In this document: positions 61,041 to 64,000 of the stretch, one piece after another | Numbering within the stretch: position 1 is the first letter of the stretch | Layout of the letters: each line of letters opens with the position of its first letter | Assembly (NCBI GenBank): GCA_947450475.1 | Contig: CANFVK010000002.1 | Coordinates: forward strand, 434,001-498,000 | Source of the DNA: Bacteriovoracaceae bacterium | Lineage (GTDB): Bacteria; Bdellovibrionota; Bacteriovoracia; Bacteriovoracales; Bacteriovoracaceae | DNA: 64,000 nt | Direction: 5' to 3' | Translations under genes and position numbers: made by a program | The notes under the pieces: generated by a model | The model's database searches: none | What the model was told of the DNA's origin: nothing | Seen by the model: only the letters and a program-made list of their open reading frames with translations

Positions 61041-61618
61041 TTTTGAGGCTCCCATTTTTGACTATTTAATATTTCATTTTCCGTAACTATAAAATCAACT
61101 TTCTGATCATGTTTTTCAGACGGCAACTCATCGAGCAACTGAAATGAAAAACATAAACCAATTTTTATTCCGACAAATGTAGCTAAATATTTATCGTAAT
61201 AACCTTTTCCTCGCCCAAGTCTCATTGCGTCCAAGCTAAAAGCTAGCGCAGGGATCAGCAACACATCTGGAACGACCTTTGGCTTATCAAGATCAGGTCC
61301 AGGAATTGCTACTCCAAAATCCCTTTTAGGTTTCAAATCTTGTAGACTTGAAGCTCTAAAAATCAATGCACCATCTCTTACTTCCTCGGCCGGAAAAGCC
61401 AGCCGATTCTCTAAACTATTGCCCATCGCAAGGTGCCAAATAGGTTCACTGGCCAGAGGTGCAAAAGCGCCAATCCATTTTTTTTCCTGAATAACATGAA
61501 GATCACTTAGAAGTTGCAATAGGTTCTTTGATAGCAAAGAACTCATATTGAGATGAGAGCTATTATCCATTCGAGAAAGTTGCTCTTTCATCAACCTGCG
61601 ATAATGCTGCTTAGACAT
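61037..61618 (-). CDS. 5-formyltetrahydrofolate cyclo-ligase
   Basis: 193 aa from the ATG at 61618 (GTG at 61621 also possible). Family signature ALAFSLDAMRLGRGKGYYDKYL, with the earlier basic LMKEQLSRM helix and GAFAPLASEPIW. It converts 5-formyl-THF to 5,10-methenyl-THF with ATP. It lies between zapA and rny, as fau/ygfA lies beside zapA in many proteobacteria, but with no room for 6S RNA. Confidence 0.92.
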   Translation of the reverse strand: MSKQHYRRLMKEQLSRMDNSSHLNMSSLLSKNLLQLLSDLHVIQEKKWIGAFAPLASEPIWHLAMGNSLENRLAFPAEEVRDGALIFRASSLQDLKPKRDFGVAIPGPDLDKPKVVPDVLLIPALAFSLDAMRLGRGKGYYDKYLATFVGIKIGLCFSFQLLDELPSEKHDQKVDFIVTENEILNSQKWEPQK

Positions 61619-61622
61619 CACT

Positions 61623-61943
61623 TTAGCGATTCATAGGAGAGACATCTTCGATAAACTGAAGGGCATCAATCGCGCTAGTGCGCAATTGATAGATATTTTC
61701 GCGATATTCTTTTTCTAAAGCCAATTTCTCACCGGCAAATTTCATCGCCACCAAAACGGCGACTTGAGTTTGACTTAAATGTGGTGACTGACTCATTATT
61801 TTGAAAGCTTCGGTTTGCACAAAACTTACAATATCACTTGGTCCAATTCCTTCAAGCAATTCATCTTTCTTGAGCTTGAGTTTCTGACCTAAAACTTCAA
61901 AAACCGCTTCATCGCTTATCGTGTCTTCTCTTTTGTTATTCAT
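61623..61943 (-). CDS. zapA: Cell division protein ZapA-like
   Basis: 106 aa from the ATG at 61943. The family layout is short N-terminal strands, then a helix containing VQTEAFKIMSQSPHLSQTQVAVLVAMKFAGEKLALEKEY and a C-terminal coiled coil. ZapA stabilises FtsZ protofilaments at midcell. The assignment is supported by its neighbours, the cyclo-ligase downstream and ftsY upstream. Confidence 0.78.
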   Translation of the reverse strand: MNNKREDTISDEAVFEVLGQKLKLKKDELLEGIGPSDIVSFVQTEAFKIMSQSPHLSQTQVAVLVAMKFAGEKLALEKEYRENIYQLRTSAIDALQFIEDVSPMNR

Positions 61944-61997
61944 TGCATTTAGAGTAAACGATAGGCGAATTATCGTCAAACAAAATGCCTTGCGACA

Positions 61998-63092
61998 CTA
62001 CATTCCCAAGAGGGCTTTTAAGTAATCATCAATCACAAAAACATCCAAATCTTCTGCCGATTCACCAACGCCAATGTAAGCAATGGGCAATTTTAACTGT
62101 TCGACAATCGACACCGCACTGCCGGCCTTAGAAGAGCCATCACATTTTGTGAAGATTAAGCCAGTTAGGCCCAATGCCTTATTAAACTCCTCTGCTTGGC
62201 GGGTAGCGTTTTGGCCGGTGATTGCGTCAATTACTAAAAGAATTTGATGAGGAGCAGTTGGATCGAGTTTTTTTAAAACATTTTTACTTTTTGTAAGCTC
62301 GTCCATTAAGTTTTCTTTAGTGTGTAAGCGACCTGCGGTGTCGAGAATACAGTAATCAGCTTTTTGGTTTAGAGCAGCTTGAAGCGAGTCATAACCTACT
62401 CCAGATGGATTACTCCCTTCTTTGGCACGAATCATAGTCGCACCAGCTCGGTCACACCAAACCTGTAATTGATCGACGGCCGCGGCCCTAAAAGTGTCGC
62501 AGGCCCCAACTACTACTGAGGCTCCCTGAGATCGAAGTTTCGTTGCAAGTTTGCCAATTGTGGTGGTTTTCCCAGCTCCATTGACACCAACCACCATAAT
62601 GACTTTTGTACCTTGAGCTTGGCCGGGAATAAATTGATAGAGGGAATGATCGATTAGAGACTGAATCGGAACCATTTTATTTTTTAAATAATCAAAAAGA
62701 AAATGCTTGAAACTATCCTCAGTGAAAGCCGAACTCTTGGCTTGCTGATGGACTTCGGTCATTAATGCCGCAACAGTAGCAGTTCCAATGTCAGCTCCAT
62801 AAAGAAGCTCTTCGAGAGTTTCAATTTTATCGTCATCAAGCCCACCAGAAAAAAGTGATGTAAGCTTACCCCATACTTCTTGGCGCGATCTTGAAAGCCC
62901 ACTTTTTAAGCGTTCGCTAAAAGGAAGAGTAAGTTTTTCTACTTTCTTTTCAGCGACTGGCGCCACTGCCTCCAATGGCGATGATGGTGCGACTTTAGAG
63001 ACTTGAGGCCCTTGAGGCTTTCTTTTTTTATTGAGATAAAAGATAACCAAGGCTAAGGCCAGCAAGGCGAGAGCAATATAAATGAATTCCAT
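61998..63092 (-). CDS. ftsY: Signal recognition particle receptor FtsY
   Basis: 364 aa. An N-terminal membrane helix (FIYIALALLALALVIFYL), a short acidic/Pro linker, then the NG GTPase domain: G1 VVGVNGAGKTTTIGKLA, CDTFRAAAVDQLQ, G3 DTAGRLHTKENLMDEL and the TKCDGSSKAGSAVS specificity block. It docks ribosome-SRP complexes at the inner membrane. AAGGA lies 6 nt before the ATG. First gene of the ftsY-zapA-cyclo-ligase-rny-SDR run. Confidence 0.95.
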   Translation of the reverse strand: MEFIYIALALLALALVIFYLNKKRKPQGPQVSKVAPSSPLEAVAPVAEKKVEKLTLPFSERLKSGLSRSRQEVWGKLTSLFSGGLDDDKIETLEELLYGADIGTATVAALMTEVHQQAKSSAFTEDSFKHFLFDYLKNKMVPIQSLIDHSLYQFIPGQAQGTKVIMVVGVNGAGKTTTIGKLATKLRSQGASVVVGACDTFRAAAVDQLQVWCDRAGATMIRAKEGSNPSGVGYDSLQAALNQKADYCILDTAGRLHTKENLMDELTKSKNVLKKLDPTAPHQILLVIDAITGQNATRQAEEFNKALGLTGLIFTKCDGSSKAGSAVSIVEQLKLPIAYIGVGESAEDLDVFVIDDYLKALLGM

Positions 63093-63201
63093 GAATTTCC
63101 TTTGTAGCTAAAAGTTTCAATCGAGCTGGAAAGAAGATAAGTCATAAAATGGACTTTTTCAACTTGCGATGAGCCCTGTTATTGAGATAAAGTTCGGCTC
63201 A

Positions 63202-64000
63202 ATGCAAGCGACAACTTATAATCAAAAACTAAAATTAAAAGCTCAATTTGATTTGCTTTGGGCCATTCGTACTTTTTTCAATAGCCGCCATTTCCTCGAT
63301 GTTCTAACCCCACCTTTAGTGGAAAACCCTGGAATGGAAACTCACATCCATCCTTTTCAAATTGGCAGCGCTCTCAAAACGACATTTACCCCTTGGTATC
63401 TACATACTTCCCCTGAATTTCATATGAAGCAATTACTATCATTAGGTTTCAAGGATATTTTTACCTTGAGTTATGCTTTTAGAGACGAACCAGAAGCCCC
63501 TCATCACCGTCCACAATTTATTATGCTTGAGTGGTATAGAATCCATCAGCGATACGAGCAATTAATGAAGGACTGCGAAGAGCTTTTTAGCTACAGCCTG
63601 CAATTTTTAGAAGATAAAAATAATGAAATCAATACCAATTTAAAAAATTGTGTTTTTGAACGAGCGACGATTCAAAATATTTTTGAGGAATATGCCCAAA
63701 TTGATATTTTAAATTTTTTAGAAAAAAAAGATTTGAAACAATTAATTGAAAAAGATTTTAAGGATGTTCCATTGCCTGTCATGGGGGAAGATCTGGCTTG
63801 GGATGATTACTATTTCCTTCTTTTTCTCAATAAAATAGAGCCTCACCTGGCCCATCATCCATTTCTGTTGCTTTATGAGTTTCCCTATCACTTAAGTGCA
63901 TTATCAACTTTAAAAAAAGAGGATCCGCGAGTTTGTGAGCGCTTTGAAATTTATGCCAATGGTATTGAATTATGCAATTGCTTTAATGAGTTAACTGATC
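63202..64000 (+). CDS. epmA: EpmA/PoxA-like elongation factor P lysine ligase, 3' truncated by window edge
   Basis: The frame is open from the ATG at 63202 (an in-frame ATG at 63169 would add 11 residues) to the last base, 266 codons. It is a class II lysyl-tRNA-synthetase catalytic core without an anticodon domain: MAPEG-like opening aside, LVENPGMETHIHPFQ, LHTSPEFHMKQLLSLGFKDIF (motif 2 start), FRDEPEAPHHRPQFIMLEWYR and the late NGIELCNCFNELTD. This matches EpmA, which adds beta-lysine to EF-P. Motif 3 lies beyond the edge. Divergent from ftsY. Confidence 0.88.
   Translation, partial: MQATTYNQKLKLKAQFDLLWAIRTFFNSRHFLDVLTPPLVENPGMETHIHPFQIGSALKTTFTPWYLHTSPEFHMKQLLSLGFKDIFTLSYAFRDEPEAPHHRPQFIMLEWYRIHQRYEQLMKDCEELFSYSLQFLEDKNNEINTNLKNCVFERATIQNIFEEYAQIDILNFLEKKDLKQLIEKDFKDVPLPVMGEDLAWDDYYFLLFLNKIEPHLAHHPFLLLYEFPYHLSALSTLKKEDPRVCERFEIYANGIELCNCFNELTD

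Noticed and set aside
61600..61640. 6S RNA between zapA and the 5-formyl-THF cyclo-ligase gene
   Set aside because: In many proteobacteria ssrS lies between these genes, but here only a few nucleotides separate them.
1..64000. CRISPR arrays, insertion sequences, prophage or integrative elements
   Set aside because: No regularly spaced repeats, transposase, integrase or phage structural genes are seen on either strand; the three hairpin copies are tens of kb or 2 kb apart and non-coding.

Overview
The window is 64 kb of AT-rich, gene-dense DNA (about 75 protein genes, one tRNA, RNase P RNA) from a Gram-negative bacterium. Lipoproteins, signal-peptide proteins, beta-barrel proteins ending in Phe and GT9/acyltransferase envelope genes point to a Gram-negative. 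RNase Y, a fused branched-chain keto-acid dehydrogenase E1, leucine dehydrogenase, several peptidoglycan-active enzymes and many small secreted orphans fit the Bdellovibrionota, and Bacteriovorax-like lineages best. This placement is an inference from gene content. I see no phage, transposase, integrase or CRISPR array. No stretch over 300 bases lacks a gene; the one large protein-free gap holds rnpB.

Layout. 1-5 kb: an erythromycin-esterase-like gene cut by the left edge, an ATP-cone/PD-(D/E)xK nuclease coupled to a beta-CASP metallo-beta-lactamase, an L,D-transpeptidase and small regulators. 5-11.4 kb: rlmN, then a five-gene minus-strand operon (mmsA, urc1-like, urc4-like, upp, udk) that looks like a bacterial URC-type pyrimidine degradation module. 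11.6-19.5 kb: two carbonic-anhydrase-family genes, a baeRF-like protein, TerC, cytochrome c, LOG and TlyA. 19.6-25.3 kb: a CAU tRNA, an HtrA-like protease, secreted proteins, dapF, GT9 and DUF309. 25.4-28.7 kb: a hisC-like/fahA-like/hmgA operon for tyrosine breakdown. 30.2-33.4 kb: aroA-aroB-aroC. 33.5-36 kb: a zinc-ribbon gene, rnpB, a MAPEG protein and mutY. 36-39 kb: a three-gene operon (XRE regulator, secreted VWA-like protein, secreted YkuD_2-type L,D-transpeptidase). 39-42 kb: a mini pentapeptide protein and nadB-nadC. 42-47.6 kb: a minimal ComEC-like protein, a degenerate receiver/HD-GYP protein, ttcA, a YjjG-like HAD phosphatase and AlkD. 47.7-52.3 kb: fused E1 and leucine dehydrogenase. 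52-57.3 kb: ferredoxin, a TrxR-like flavoprotein, a CorC/HlyC-family protein and a Nudix hydrolase. 57-63 kb: dus, an SDR, rny, a 5-formyl-THF cyclo-ligase, zapA and ftsY. The right edge cuts an epmA-like gene.

Two non-coding signals stand out. One is a dispersed hairpin family, three copies with the same arm sequence and different loops, lying next to genes at 19.7, 45.4 and 47.7 kb. The other is an 88-nt nested inverted repeat at the 3' end of nadB. Many starts were moved from the longest frame to an internal ATG on the basis of Shine-Dalgarno spacing, stop/start overlap or signal peptides; the reasoning is given per gene.
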